Assembly (NCBI RefSeq): GCF_023702225.1
Contig: NZ_JAMQCO010000001.1
Location: forward strand, 325,442 to 389,441
Length of the DNA: 64,000 bases
Reading direction: 5' to 3'
Origin: Aureimonas altamirensis
GTDB taxonomy: Bacteria; Pseudomonadota; Alphaproteobacteria; Rhizobiales; Rhizobiaceae
The notes under the pieces are model-generated. The model searched no databases. It was not told the origin of the DNA and saw only the letters and a program-made list of their open reading frames with translations. Positions 51,678 through 64,000 of this stretch are shown in pieces. Position numbers and translations under genes: made by a program. Numbering within the stretch: position 1 is the stretch's first letter; each line of letters starts with the position of its first letter.

Positions 51678-51947
51678 ATGGCACATAAAAAGGCAGGCGG
51701 CTCTTCCCGCAACGGTCGCGACTCCGAGTCCAAACGCCTCGGCGTGAAGAAATTCGGCGGCGAGCGCGTCATCGCCGGCAACATCCTCGTGCGTCAGCGC
51801 GGCACGCGCTGGCATCCGGGCGTTAATGTCGGCATCGGCCGCGACCACACCCTCTTCGCGACCACCGATGGCGTCGTGAACTTCCAGACCAAAGCGCAAG
51901 GGCGCACCTACGTATCGATTATGCCGAACGCCGAAGCCGCCGAGTGA
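51678..51947 (+). CDS. rpmA: 50S ribosomal protein L27
   Basis: 89 residues, starting [20 protein letters not shown], the usual L27 N terminus that reaches the peptidyl-transferase centre. AGGAG lies upstream. It follows rplU by about 116 bp and ends before a strong terminator. Confidence 0.98.
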   Translation: MAHKKAGGSSRNGRDSESKRLGVKKFGGERVIAGNILVRQRGTRWHPGVNVGIGRDHTLFATTDGVVNFQTKAQGRTYVSIMPNAEAAE

Positions 51948-52018
51948 CGCTGGCTTCCAAGCGCCGGCGTCCCACCGACCCGGCGCTTTAACCGAACAGG
52001 TTCGGGTAAAGCGGAAAA

Positions 52019-52053
52019 ACGGGGAGATGGGCCGCCATCTCCCCGTTTCTTTT
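52019..52053 (+). terminator. Rho-independent terminator after rplU-rpmA
   Basis: A perfect 12-bp stem (52019-52030 with 52035-52046) around GCCG, followed by TTCTTTT. It lies between rpmA and the acetyltransferase gene, whose start is only about 20 bp further on, so that gene probably depends on read-through or a promoter within this region. Confidence 0.9.
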
Positions 52054-52071
52054 CGTGAAAAGAGAACCCCG

Positions 52072-52680
52072 ATGCCGACGGATGATTTGTGGATAGAGGA
52101 AGAACTCAGTCCGATACCGACCCGCCGACTGACCCTGCGGGAGGTCCGGACCGACGATGCGCCCGCCATCGCGACACTGGCCAATGACAGGCACATCGCC
52201 GAGATGACGGCGCGCATTCCCTACCCCTACCGGTTGGAGGATGCTGAAGAATTTCTGGCGCGCACGCGCCACGAACTGACGTTCGCCATCATGCGCAACC
52301 ACGACGACGCCTTCATGGGCCTCATATCGCTGCGCGAGAAGGACGACAGCGATGCGCTGGATCTCGGTTACTGGCTCGGCCGTCCCTTCTGGAACAAGGG
52401 CTACGCCACCGAGGCGGCGCATGCCGTGATCGACTATGCCTTCGGGGAGCTCGCGGCCGAGGCGGTGGAAATCCGCTGCCGCGTCATCAACAACGCCTCG
52501 CGCCGCGTGATCCACAAATGCGGCTTCCACTATCAGGGCGTGGGGATGGACGTGTCGGCCGTCGCAGGCCGGGTGGCGAGCGAATCCTACCGCATGGACC
52601 GACGCTGCTGGCTGTCGCTCAAGTCCTGGGTGCGGGATTCGACGCCGGTGCCCGCCGGCGAGTTGGACCACGTGAACTGA
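52072..52680 (+). CDS. GNAT acetyltransferase (RimJ/RimL-like)
   Basis: 202 residues starting MPTDDLW. Acetyl-CoA-site features are LGYWLGRPFWNKGYATEAAH (about 102-121) and the RCRVINNASRRVIHKCGF stretch near residue 140. The family acetylates N-terminal or small-molecule amines. Its place between rpmA and obgE is the conserved Rhizobiales position. Confidence 0.92.
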   Translation: MPTDDLWIEEELSPIPTRRLTLREVRTDDAPAIATLANDRHIAEMTARIPYPYRLEDAEEFLARTRHELTFAIMRNHDDAFMGLISLREKDDSDALDLGYWLGRPFWNKGYATEAAHAVIDYAFGELAAEAVEIRCRVINNASRRVIHKCGFHYQGVGMDVSAVAGRVASESYRMDRRCWLSLKSWVRDSTPVPAGELDHVN

Positions 52681-52789
52681 CGGCCGCAAAACAAGCCGCT
52701 GCGGGCGTTCAATTCTTCGCGTGGTTGGCTTAAGAAACGGGGCAAGCACGCCGTGGACGGAACCGCCGCTCCCGACGGCCCAAGGATGA

Positions 52790-55024
<2,235 letters not shown>

Positions 55025-55032
<8 letters not shown>

Positions 55033-56305
55033 CGACAGCGCAAGGCCCGGCATCGAAAGCGTGATGGCTGACATCGGCGCACGCGCCCGGGCGGCATCGC
55101 GCGTGCTGGCGCAGGCACCATCGCCGCTGCGCCACCGCGCGCTTGTCGCCATGGCCGCCTGCGTCCGGCGTGCCGAAGCGGATATCCTGGCCGCCAATGC
55201 GCAGGACGTCGCCCGCGCCAGGGAAGCCGGGCTATCCCCCGCGCTGATCGACCGGCTGGTGCTGGATGAAAGCCGCGTCAGTGCTGTCGCCGCCGGCATC
55301 GAGGCCGTCGCCGCCCTGCCCGACCCCGTCGGCTCGGTGATCGATGCATGGACACGGCCCAACGGGCTCAGGATCGAACGCGTGCGCACGCCGCTCGGCG
55401 TGATCGGCGTGATCTACGAAAGCCGCCCCAACGTGACGGCGGATGCCGGCGCGCTCTGCATGGCCTCCGGCAACGCCGTGATCCTGCGCGGCGGATCGGA
55501 TGGTGCACGCTCTTCGGCTGCCGTTCATGCAGCGCTGGCCGCCGGCCTGCGGGAGGCCGGACTGCCCGAAGACGCCATCCAGATCGTACCGACGGCCGAC
55601 CGCGCCGCCGTGGGCGAGATGCTGAAAGGCCTTGGCGGCGCGATCGACGTGATCGTGCCGCGCGGTGGCCGCAGCCTGGTGGAGCGCGTCCAGGCGGAGG
55701 CGCGCGTCCCCGTCTTCGCGCATCTGGAAGGCCTGTGCCACGTCTATGTCGACCGGGCCGCAAAGCTGGACATGGCGCGTGACATCGCCGTCAATGCCAA
55801 GATGCGGCGCACCGGCATCTGCGGAGCGGCCGAAACGCTGCTCGTCGACAGGGCGGTGGCGCAGACGCATCTGGCCCCCATCCTCGACGCCCTGGCGCAG
55901 AGGGGCTGCGAGATCCGCGGCTCTGCCGCCGTGCGCGCGCTGTACCCGGCCGCCCATGCGGCAAGTGAGGAGGATTTCCGGACGGAGTATCTGGACGCCA
56001 TCATTTCCGTCGAACTGGTGGACGGCGTCGAGGGAGCGATCGACCATATCGACGCTTATTCTTCGCACCACACGGAGTGCATCGTAACCGAAGACCAGGC
56101 GACCGCCGACCGCTTCATGCGGGCGATCGACTCTGCGATCCTCCTTCATAACGCGTCGACGCAATTCGCCGATGGCGGCGAATTCGGCATGGGTGCGGAG
56201 ATCGGCATCGCGACCGGCAAGATGCACGCGCGCGGGCCGGTCGGGGTAGAGCAATTGACGAGCTTCAACTACCGCGTCCATGGCACCGGACAATTGAGGC
56301 CGTGA
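55025..56305 (+). CDS. proA: Gamma-glutamyl phosphate reductase
   Basis: 426 residues from ATG 55025 with GGAGAG upstream. Aldehyde-dehydrogenase fold with [20 protein letters not shown] and the catalytic Cys in [17 protein letters not shown]. It reduces glutamyl phosphate to the semialdehyde. The stop overlaps the nadD GTG start. Confidence 0.96.
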
Positions 56306-56937
56306 ACGCGGGCTTCTCAGCCCCCGAATGGCCTTTGCCCACGCGCGCGCTTCGCATGCCGCCCACCATGCCCGGCATGCGCGTCGGCCTGTTCGGCGGT
56401 TCGTTCAACCCGCCCCATCGCGGCCATCTCCTCGTGGCGGAGACGGCGCTGCGCCGCCTCGGCCTCGACCGGCTGTGGTGGATGGTGACACCGGGCAACC
56501 CGTTAAAGGACCATGGCGTCCTTGCCCCGCTGGGCGAGCGGCTGGCCCTGTCGGAGGATCTGGCCGGCGACCCGCGTATCGACGTCACGGCGTTCGAGGC
56601 GGCGGCGGCCATCCGGTTCACTGCGGATACGGTGCGGCTGGTGGCCGCACGCCGACCGGGCGTGGATTTCGTCTGGTTGATGGGCGCCGACAGCCTGGCG
56701 ACCTTCCACCGCTGGCAGGACTGGCAATTCATCGCTGCGGCGATGCCGATCGCCGTCGTGGACCGACCGGGATCGACCCTGTCGCTTCTGTCTTCGCCCA
56801 TGGCGCAGCGCTTTCAGCGCTGGCGTATGCCGGAGCGCTCGGCCCGGGCTCTGCCGAGCGCCCGGCCGCCGGCATGGGTTTTCCTTCATGGGCCTCGCTC
56901 GGCTCTCTCATCGACGGCATTGCGCGGCAATGCTTGA
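56302..56937 (+). CDS. nadD: Nicotinate-nucleotide adenylyltransferase
   Basis: 211 residues from GTG 56302. The nucleotidyltransferase motif [16 protein letters not shown] begins near residue 31, so an N-terminal extension of about 26 residues precedes it; ATG codons at 56356 or 56374 are possible alternative starts. [15 protein letters not shown] is the second hallmark. The usual ISSTxIR ending is replaced by a related LSSTALRG. Confidence 0.94.
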   Translation: MNAGFSAPEWPLPTRALRMPPTMPGMRVGLFGGSFNPPHRGHLLVAETALRRLGLDRLWWMVTPGNPLKDHGVLAPLGERLALSEDLAGDPRIDVTAFEAAAAIRFTADTVRLVAARRPGVDFVWLMGADSLATFHRWQDWQFIAAAMPIAVVDRPGSTLSLLSSPMAQRFQRWRMPERSARALPSARPPAWVFLHGPRSALSSTALRGNA

Positions 56938-56959
56938 TCGGCATCGAACTGGACACGAT

Positions 56960-57424
56960 ATGCAAGTTGGAACACAATCGCCGCAACGTTTGCAGCAAGA
57001 AGGAGCCTGTCAACTGACCCCCGCGCCTGAAACGAAGGACGTCCCGGACGTCGCTTCCGACGCGCCCTCCGGCGACCGTACGGTCGATCGGAACGCCATC
57101 GATCTGGTCATCGCAAGCCTCGACGACTCCAAGGCAGAGGAGATCGTCTCGATCGACCTCAAGGGAAAGTCGGCCCTCGCGGACCATATGGTCATCGCCT
57201 CCGGCCGCTCCCATCGCCATGTCAGCGCCGTTGCGGACCACCTCCTGAGGGACCTGAAGGACAATGGCCTCGGTCCCGCCAAGGTGGAGGGCCTGACCAA
57301 TGGCGACTGGGTGCTCATCGACACCGGCGACATCATCATCCATATCTTTCGGCCGGAAGTCCGCAGCTTCTACAATATCGAGAAGATGTGGTCGGCCGTG
57401 GACCAGGATCCGAAGCTCCACTGA
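56960..57424 (+). CDS. rsfS: Ribosomal silencing factor
   Basis: 154 residues from ATG 56960. The RsfS domain begins near residue 46 (LVIASLDDSKAEEIVSIDLK) and has DHMVIASGRSHRHV and GDWVLIDTGDIIIHIF. A CTG at 57014, 8 bp after a perfect AAGGAG, would give 136 residues and may be the real start. It binds L14 and blocks subunit joining in starvation. Confidence 0.94.
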   Translation: MQVGTQSPQRLQQEGACQLTPAPETKDVPDVASDAPSGDRTVDRNAIDLVIASLDDSKAEEIVSIDLKGKSALADHMVIASGRSHRHVSAVADHLLRDLKDNGLGPAKVEGLTNGDWVLIDTGDIIIHIFRPEVRSFYNIEKMWSAVDQDPKLH

Positions 57425-57436
57425 GCGGGCCTGCGC

Positions 57437-57919
57437 ATGCGCATGACGCTGATCGCCGTGGGCCGCATGAAGGCCGGGCCGGAGCAGGAGCTCGCGGCCC
57501 GCTACCTGACGCGCCTGCGCAAGAGCGGCGCTCCGCTCGGGCTCGACTTCGCCGGTGTGGTCGAACTGACCGAGTCTCGGGCGGCGGATGCCGATGCGCG
57601 CAAGGCCGACGAGGCGGCGCGCATCCTTGCCGCCTTGCCCGACAAGGCCGGGCTGATGCTCCTCGACGAAACGGGGCGAACGCCGACTTCGGATGAATTC
57701 GCCCAGCATCTGGCGGCGCTGAGGGACGAGCCGCTTCGCGACCTCGGCATCGTCATCGGGGGACCGGACGGGCTGTCCCCGACCCTCCGGTCGCAGGCAT
57801 CGGCCATGATCGCCCTGGGCCGGATGACGTGGCCGCACCAGCTCGCGCGGATCCTCGTCGCTGAACAATTGTATCGCGCCACGACCATCCTGGCCGGCCA
57901 TCCCTATCATCGTCGATAA
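57437..57919 (+). CDS. rlmH: 23S rRNA pseudouridine1915 N3-methyltransferase
   Basis: 160 residues, SPOUT fold. LLDETGRTPTSDEFAQHL, the SAM knot IVIGGPDGLSP, and the C-terminal MTWPHQLARILVAEQLYRA are all canonical. It starts 12 bp after rsfS; two in-frame ATGs (57437, 57443) are close together. Confidence 0.97.
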   Translation: MRMTLIAVGRMKAGPEQELAARYLTRLRKSGAPLGLDFAGVVELTESRAADADARKADEAARILAALPDKAGLMLLDETGRTPTSDEFAQHLAALRDEPLRDLGIVIGGPDGLSPTLRSQASAMIALGRMTWPHQLARILVAEQLYRATTILAGHPYHRR

Positions 57920-58033
57920 GCCCGCTGCGGCGGATGGATTCTTTAACCGGCACGTCCTAACATCGCATGGTGCATCGCGAGACAGGGAAAGGGCCGGCGC
58001 ATCTTCGCAGAAACACAGCCCTTCCGCGGATCG

Positions 58034-59350
58034 GTGTCGCGTTTTTTCCGGGGCGCCACGCTGTGGATTCCGCTCGCCCTCATCGCGCCGGTATCGGCGG
58101 GGCCCTTCCCGGCCGCCGCAGAGGAGCGGGTTGCCGCCATCGGTCCGCAGGAGGCCGGATCGCGGCAGATCCGCTCCGAGCTCGCGGCGATTTCGGGCCA
58201 GATCCGGATCACCCAGGAAACGCTTGCCCGCCTCCGCTCGGAGGCGGCAGAACTGGCCCTCGATCGCGAGGCACTTTCGCGCCGTCTGGTGGACAGTGCA
58301 CGGGCGGCCGAATCCCTGGCGGCAGAGCTGGCGGCGCTCGAGGTGCGCCTTGGCCGGATGGCTGCCCGTTCGCTCGAGCTGGATCGGTCGCTGGCGGAGC
58401 GCCAGCGCGTTCTCACCGGTTTGCTTGCCGCCATGCAGCGGCTGGGGCGCTCGCCGCCCCCGGCGGTTCTCGTGCGGCCGGACGATGCCATCGGCGCGTT
58501 GCGCAGCGCGATGATGCTGGGCCGCGTGGTGCCGGCCGTGCAGCAGGAAACCGCGGCCCTGGGCCGCGAAATCGACGAACTCGCAACCCTGTCAACGGCC
58601 ATGGAATCCGCCAAGGCGGCCTATGCCGACCGGCTGGCGGCGCGGCGCGTCGAGGAGGCCCGGCTTGAAAGCCTGATCGCCGAGCGTCGGCAGGCGGAAA
58701 CCCGCTCGCAGGCCGAATCGGAGGCCCTGGCTGCGCGGGCGGAGCGCCTTTCGGCGCGGGCCGCGACGCTGGAACAGCTCATCGCCGCCCTGGACAAGGC
58801 CGACGCCCCGGAGCGGCACGAGACCGCCCCGCAGCCGGAAACGCGTTACGACATCGCATCCCTGCGCGAAAACATGCCGAGATTGCGTGGCAACGCCGCA
58901 TTTTCGACATTGAAGGGCGTACTGAATCGTCCCGTGTCGGGTGAGACGATCCTTGGCTTCGGGCAGGCGGACGCAGGCGGAAGGTCGTCTTCCGGAATGC
59001 GCTTCGCCGGTATCTTCGGAGACAGGGTCACCGCACCTGCGGATGCGGAAGTGCTCTATGCAGGGCCATTCCGGTCCTATGGACAACTCTTGATCCTGAA
59101 TGCCGGCGATGGCTATCATATCGTCCTGGCAGGCATGGCGGAAATCGACGTGGACGTCGGACAATTCGTCCTCGCCGGGGAACCGGTCGCACGCATGGGG
59201 GCGCGGCGACTGGCCGAGCGGGACGATGGGCAGTATCCGCCGGAGAGCGGACCGGAGCTCTATGTCGAGTTTCGCAAGGACGGGCAACCGGTCGATCCAG
59301 CGCCTTGGTGGGCGGAGCGACCATCTGGAAGGACGAGGAATGATACGTAA
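58034..59350 (+). CDS. envC: EnvC-like murein hydrolase activator
   Basis: 438 residues from GTG 58034 with a signal peptide ending near residue 29. Two long Ala/Glu/Arg-rich coiled-coil regions (about 40-135 and 175-255) precede a LytM (M23) domain from about 300 on. The usual metal His positions are not conserved: the places read MRFAGIFG and ELYVEFRKDG. It therefore probably activates an amidase rather than cutting peptidoglycan. It overlaps ctpA by 11 bp. Confidence 0.88.
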   Translation: MSRFFRGATLWIPLALIAPVSAGPFPAAAEERVAAIGPQEAGSRQIRSELAAISGQIRITQETLARLRSEAAELALDREALSRRLVDSARAAESLAAELAALEVRLGRMAARSLELDRSLAERQRVLTGLLAAMQRLGRSPPPAVLVRPDDAIGALRSAMMLGRVVPAVQQETAALGREIDELATLSTAMESAKAAYADRLAARRVEEARLESLIAERRQAETRSQAESEALAARAERLSARAATLEQLIAALDKADAPERHETAPQPETRYDIASLRENMPRLRGNAAFSTLKGVLNRPVSGETILGFGQADAGGRSSSGMRFAGIFGDRVTAPADAEVLYAGPFRSYGQLLILNAGDGYHIVLAGMAEIDVDVGQFVLAGEPVARMGARRLAERDDGQYPPESGPELYVEFRKDGQPVDPAPWWAERPSGRTRNDT

Positions 59351-60686
59351 GCTCTCCATTCTCTTCGCGGGAGCGCTGATGGGCGCGACGGCGATGACCG
59401 CCTTCGTCGGTGCCCATTCCGGCGTCGCCAATGCAGCAGGATCGGATACTTACCGCCAGCTTGCCATATTCGGCGACGTCTTCGAGCGCGTCCGCGCGCA
59501 GTACGTCGAACAGCCCGATGACCAGAAGTTGATCGAGACCGCCATCAACGGCATGCTCACCTCGCTCGACCCCCATTCCAGCTACATGAACCCCGAACAG
59601 ACCGCCGACATGCGCACGGAGACGCGCGGCCAGTTCGGCGGCCTCGGCATCGAGGTCACCATGGAGAACGAACTGGTCAAGGTGATATCGCCCTTCGAAG
59701 GCACCCCGGCCGACAAGGCCGGCGTCCTCGCCAACGACCTGATCGCCGAGATCGACGGGGAGCAGGTGCGCGGCCTGACCCTTTCGGAAGCGGTGGACCG
59801 CATGAAGGGCGACATCGGAACCGCCGTCGACCTGACCATCATCCGCGAAGGCGCCGCCCAGCCGATCCGCCTGTCAATCACGCGCGACGAGATCAAGGTT
59901 CCCTCGGTCCGCCATACGGTTGAGAACGATGTCGGCTACATCAAGCTGCTGCGTTTCAACGAGCAGACCACGGTGGGCCTCGAGGAGGCGATCGCCGACA
60001 TCAAGGAGAAGATTCCGGAAGGCGACCTCAAGGGCTACGTCCTCGACCTGCGCCGCAACCCCGGCGGTCTTCTGGACGAGGCCGTCAGCGTTTCGGACGC
60101 GTTCCTCGAAAAGGGCGAGATCGTCTCCACGCGCGGCCGTAACGCCGAGGAAACACGACGCTACAACGCCCGCTCCGGCGACGACATCGACGGCCGACCG
60201 CTGGTGGTCCTGGTCAATGGCGGCTCCGCTTCCGCCTCGGAAATCGTGGCCGGCGCCCTGCAGGACCAAGGCCGGGCAACGGTTGTCGGTTCACGTTCGT
60301 TCGGCAAGGGCTCGGTGCAGACCATCATTCCCCTCGGGTCCAACGGTTCGCTCCGCCTGACGACTGCGCTTTATTACACGCCGTCCGGTTCCTCCATCCA
60401 GGGCCGTGGCATCCGTCCGGACATCGTGGTCGACCAGCCGCTGCCCGAGGAGATCCGCGAGCAGATGGGTCTGACCGCCGATGAAGACCTGCGTCGAGGC
60501 GAGTCTTCCCTGCGCGGCCACATCCAGGGCGCCGAAGAAAGCGACGAAGGCTCCGGCTCGCTCGACTACGTGCCGCCTGAGGCCAAGGACGACCTCCAGC
60601 TCCAGTATGCCCTGGAACTTCTGCGCGGCACGAAAACCCACGCGGCCTTCCCGCCCAAGCAGGAAGCGGCCTCGGCGGCCAATTGA
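59340..60686 (+). CDS. ctpA: C-terminal processing protease (S41)
   Basis: 448 residues from ATG 59340 with GAGGA just before it. A signal peptide, then DPHSSYMNP, a PDZ domain (about 85-170) and the catalytic core LVNGGSASASEIVAGALQ (Ser) and GKGSVQTIIPL (Lys). It works in the periplasm, probably on cell-wall hydrolases, which fits its overlap with envC. The tail (after about 395) is acidic and low complexity. Confidence 0.95.
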   Translation: MIRKLSILFAGALMGATAMTAFVGAHSGVANAAGSDTYRQLAIFGDVFERVRAQYVEQPDDQKLIETAINGMLTSLDPHSSYMNPEQTADMRTETRGQFGGLGIEVTMENELVKVISPFEGTPADKAGVLANDLIAEIDGEQVRGLTLSEAVDRMKGDIGTAVDLTIIREGAAQPIRLSITRDEIKVPSVRHTVENDVGYIKLLRFNEQTTVGLEEAIADIKEKIPEGDLKGYVLDLRRNPGGLLDEAVSVSDAFLEKGEIVSTRGRNAEETRRYNARSGDDIDGRPLVVLVNGGSASASEIVAGALQDQGRATVVGSRSFGKGSVQTIIPLGSNGSLRLTTALYYTPSGSSIQGRGIRPDIVVDQPLPEEIREQMGLTADEDLRRGESSLRGHIQGAEESDEGSGSLDYVPPEAKDDLQLQYALELLRGTKTHAAFPPKQEAASAAN

Positions 60687-60709
60687 CCGCGTCCCGCATC
60701 CGCATATCC

Positions 60710-60742
60710 GGCCCCGGGGTTCGCCCCGGGGCCTTTTGTTTT
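60710..60742 (+). terminator. Rho-independent terminator after ctpA
   Basis: A perfect 10-bp GC stem (60710-60719 with 60724-60733) with a TTCG tetraloop, followed by TTTTGTTTT. It separates ctpA from rppH. Confidence 0.92.
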
Positions 60743-60763
60743 GACCGAGCATTGAGGACATAG

Positions 60764-61273
60764 ATGCCGACTGTCGATCCGGAAACGCTGCCGTACCGCC
60801 CATGCGTCGGCATCATGGTGTTGAACGCCGAGGGCAAGGTCTGGGTAGGCCGGCGCATCGCCCTGCCGCAAGGCGAGCTGGACGGGGAGGAACGCCTCTG
60901 GCAGATGCCGCAGGGCGGCATCGACCCGGGCGAGGAGCCCCTGCCCGCCGCCCTGCGGGAACTCTACGAGGAAACGGGCATGCGCAGCGTTTCCCTGCTT
61001 GCCGAAGCCGACCGCTGGATCGACTACGATCTGCCCGCCCATCTTGTGGGAATCGCGCTGAAGGGGCGCTTCCGCGGCCAGACTCAGAAATGGTTCGCCT
61101 TCCGCTTCGAAGGCGAAGAGGGTGAAATCCGCATCGCCCCTCCCCCCGGCGGCCACGAGGCCGAGTTTTCGCAGTGGGACTGGAAGACGATGGACGAAGT
61201 GCTCGACCTGATCGTCCCGTTCAAGCGCCCGGTCTACGAGGCGGTTGTCGAACAGTTCCGGCACATTGCCTGA
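60764..61273 (+). CDS. rppH: RNA pyrophosphohydrolase (Nudix)
   Basis: 169 residues. It begins [25 protein letters not shown] after eight residues, and the Nudix box is complete ([16 protein letters not shown] then LYEETGM, about 49-71). [20 protein letters not shown] is the RppH C-terminal signature. It removes pyrophosphate from 5' triphosphate RNA; in pathogenic relatives it is called IalA. Confidence 0.95.
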   Translation: MPTVDPETLPYRPCVGIMVLNAEGKVWVGRRIALPQGELDGEERLWQMPQGGIDPGEEPLPAALRELYEETGMRSVSLLAEADRWIDYDLPAHLVGIALKGRFRGQTQKWFAFRFEGEEGEIRIAPPPGGHEAEFSQWDWKTMDEVLDLIVPFKRPVYEAVVEQFRHIA

Positions 61274-61294
61274 CACGCCGGACGGCGAACGTAA

Positions 61295-61328
61295 ATGGCC
61301 CTCCGGCACGCACGTGCCGGAGGGCCAT
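61295..61328. terminator. 15-bp perfect hairpin between rppH and atpC
   Basis: 61295-61309 pairs exactly with 61314-61328 around GCAC. The two convergent genes end on either side, so it can terminate both. The T tract is weak (TTACG on the minus strand). Confidence 0.75.
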
Positions 61329-61354
61329 GAAAAATATCCCGTCGCGAGGCGACG

Positions 61355-61759
61355 TTACGCAGCCAGCGCAGCCCGTGCGTTATGCAGGTCGGCAAGCCGA
61401 TGCTCGGCGCGCGACCTGACCTCCGGGTCGGTGGCGTCGGAAACGTCTTCTTCGGCGTTGCGGATCTGCCTGTCCAGCTCTTCGGCCGACAGATCCTCTA
61501 CCGGAACGGCATGCTCGGCCAGAAGGGTGAAGCCTTCCGGATTGATGTCGGCGAAGCCACCCTGGATGAAGATCCGGCGCTCACCGCCGCCACCCAGCGT
61601 CGCGTGGACCACGCCCGGCTTTAGGGTCGTCATCAGAGGCGCATGATGCGCCATGACGGTGAAATAGCCTTCGGTTCCCGGCGCGATCACGGCCGTCACC
61701 TGCTCCGAAAGAAGCAGCCGCTCGGGAGAAACGAGTTCGAACTTGAAGCTGTCAGCCAC
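61355..61759 (-). CDS. atpC: ATP synthase F1 epsilon subunit
   Basis: 134 residues from GTG 61759. The N-terminal beta sandwich (FKFELVSPERLLLSEQVTAV, PGTEGYFTVMAHHAPLMT) is followed by the C-terminal helices. Last gene of the F1 operon before the hairpin at 61295-61328. Confidence 0.96.
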   Translation of the reverse strand: MADSFKFELVSPERLLLSEQVTAVIAPGTEGYFTVMAHHAPLMTTLKPGVVHATLGGGGERRIFIQGGFADINPEGFTLLAEHAVPVEDLSAEELDRQIRNAEEDVSDATDPEVRSRAEHRLADLHNARAALAA

Positions 61760-61851
61760 GGATCGTCTGCCTTGAAACCGCGCTTGCCGCGATGGGAAGC
61801 GCTCTCTTGGTATTTCGACGGAACCCGCGCCCCAGGGGCCGGGTCCGCAAC

Positions 61852-61873
61852 GACGGCGGAAAGGCCCGCCGTC
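61852..61873 (-). other. Stem-loop in the atpD-atpC gap
   Basis: GACGGCGG (61852-61859) pairs perfectly with CCGCCGTC (61866-61873). It lies in the 139-bp gap between atpD and atpC, with no T tract, and may affect relative expression or message processing. Confidence 0.4.
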
Positions 61874-61898
61874 CTGCGGCGCGCCTCTCCTGTTTCGA

Positions 61899-63365
<1,467 letters not shown>

Positions 63366-63468
63366 TCAAACCAGCTTGAACCGCACGTCCGGCCAGAAGC
63401 CTCCCGCGCGCCTCGATGTTGAATTGGGCGGCCCCGCCCGATGGCGGTCGGGGCCCGAAACTAAAGTC

Positions 63469-64000
63469 TTACAGCGCTTCCGCACCGGCGATGATCTCGA
63501 TCAGTTCGGTCGTGATCTGCGCCTGACGCTGGCGGTTGTACGAGATCGACAGTTTGTTGATCATGTCGCCGGCGTTGCGCGTGGCGTTGTCCATGGCGCT
63601 CATGCGGGCGCCCTGTTCCGAAGCCGCATTCTCGAGAAGGGCGCGGAAGATCTGCACCTTCACATTGCGCGGGAGGATATCCTCCAGGATCGCCTCGGGC
63701 TCCGGCTCGTAATCGTAGAGCGCGCCGCCGGCGCTGGCGTCGACGGATGCCCCCTCTGCCACCGGCACGGTCGCCGGGATCAGCTGCTGGGCGGTCGGCT
63801 TTTGCGTGATGACATTGACGAACTCCGAATAGAAGATCGTCGCGATGTCGTACTCGCCCTTTTCGAAGCGCCCCATCACCGTCTCGGCCACCTCTTCGGC
63901 ATGGGTGAAACCCGATGCCTTCGGATCGGCGAACTCGACGCGCTCGACGATGCGGGCCGAAAGGTCACGACGGATCATGTCGTAGCCCTTCTTGCCGACG
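63469..64000 (-). CDS. atpG: ATP synthase F1 gamma subunit (partial, 5' end outside window)
   Basis: C-terminal 176 residues; the frame is open to the window edge, where it reads [12 protein letters not shown]. The conserved end is [20 protein letters not shown] followed by [15 protein letters not shown], the helix that turns inside the alpha/beta ring. The N-terminal helix lies outside. Confidence 0.97.
   Translation of the reverse strand, partial: VGKKGYDMIRRDLSARIVERVEFADPKASGFTHAEEVAETVMGRFEKGEYDIATIFYSEFVNVITQKPTAQQLIPATVPVAEGASVDASAGGALYDYEPEPEAILEDILPRNVKVQIFRALLENAASEQGARMSAMDNATRNAGDMINKLSISYNRQRQAQITTELIEIIAGAEAL

Overview
The window reads as chromosome of a high-GC alphaproteobacterium, most likely in the Hyphomicrobiales (Rhizobiales). 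The support is the housekeeping order rplU-rpmA-GNAT-obgE-proB-proA-nadD-rsfS-rlmH-envC-ctpA-rppH, with atpC/atpD/atpG next to it, plus the density of ABC, TRAP and TTT-type solute receptors. The family is not certain; an Aurantimonas/Aureimonas-like or Rhizobiaceae-like genome would fit. Genes are tightly packed and many neighbours share a start/stop overlap (ATGA, GTGA, TTGA, TGATG).

Region 1 (1-9.3 kb): an IclR regulator heads a minus-strand polar amino-acid ABC importer (receptor, permease, ATPase cut by the window edge). Then come a secreted MBL-fold protein, a secreted alpha/beta hydrolase, a YigZ/IMPACT protein, an orphan TctC-type receptor, and a ChaA-like cation/proton antiporter next to an SLC13 carrier. 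Region 2 (9.3-18.4 kb): a Ugp-type ABC importer with a GpdQ/CpdA-like phosphoesterase, a divergent CitT-type carrier, and a zinc/cadmium P-type ATPase behind a MerR-type promoter. Region 3 (18.4-22.8 kb): a LysR regulator diverges from a coupled trio of TTT receptor, sulfatase and formylglycine-generating enzyme. Region 4 (22.8-28 kb): a TetR regulator diverges from an RND adaptor and pump.

Region 5 (28-41.2 kb) is a hexuronate island. It holds uxuA, a FadR-type regulator with TRAP transporter 1, uxaC with a Gfo/Idh/MocA oxidoreductase, then TRAP transporter 2 with a second FadR-type regulator and kduI-kduD-kdgF. It would import glucuronate/galacturonate and unsaturated uronates and feed them toward 2-keto-3-deoxygluconate. 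No polysaccharide lyase, fructuronate reductase, KDG kinase or KDPG aldolase is present here.

Region 6 (41.3-46.9 kb) is a minus-strand haem-type uptake operon: a TonB receptor, a one-polypeptide ABC transporter of the SbmA/YddA type, a compact HemS-like protein and a ChaN-like protein. Its upstream edge is broken. The receptor frame runs, without a stop, out of a truncated SNF2/DEAD-type helicase. Region 7 (46.9-50.7 kb) is a lower-GC accessory strip ending at tRNA-Ser(CGA). It carries the helicase relic, a secreted ClpP-fold protein with two PAN/apple-like domains, a frameshifted small gene and a PD-(D/E)XK-type nuclease. This strip and its junctions are the most unusual part of the window.

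Region 8 (50.8-64 kb) is core genome: ribosomal proteins L21/L27, Obg, proline biosynthesis, NAD synthesis, ribosome silencing and 23S rRNA methylation, cell-wall hydrolase activation, CtpA protease, RppH, and the 3' part of the F1 ATP synthase operon on the opposite strand.
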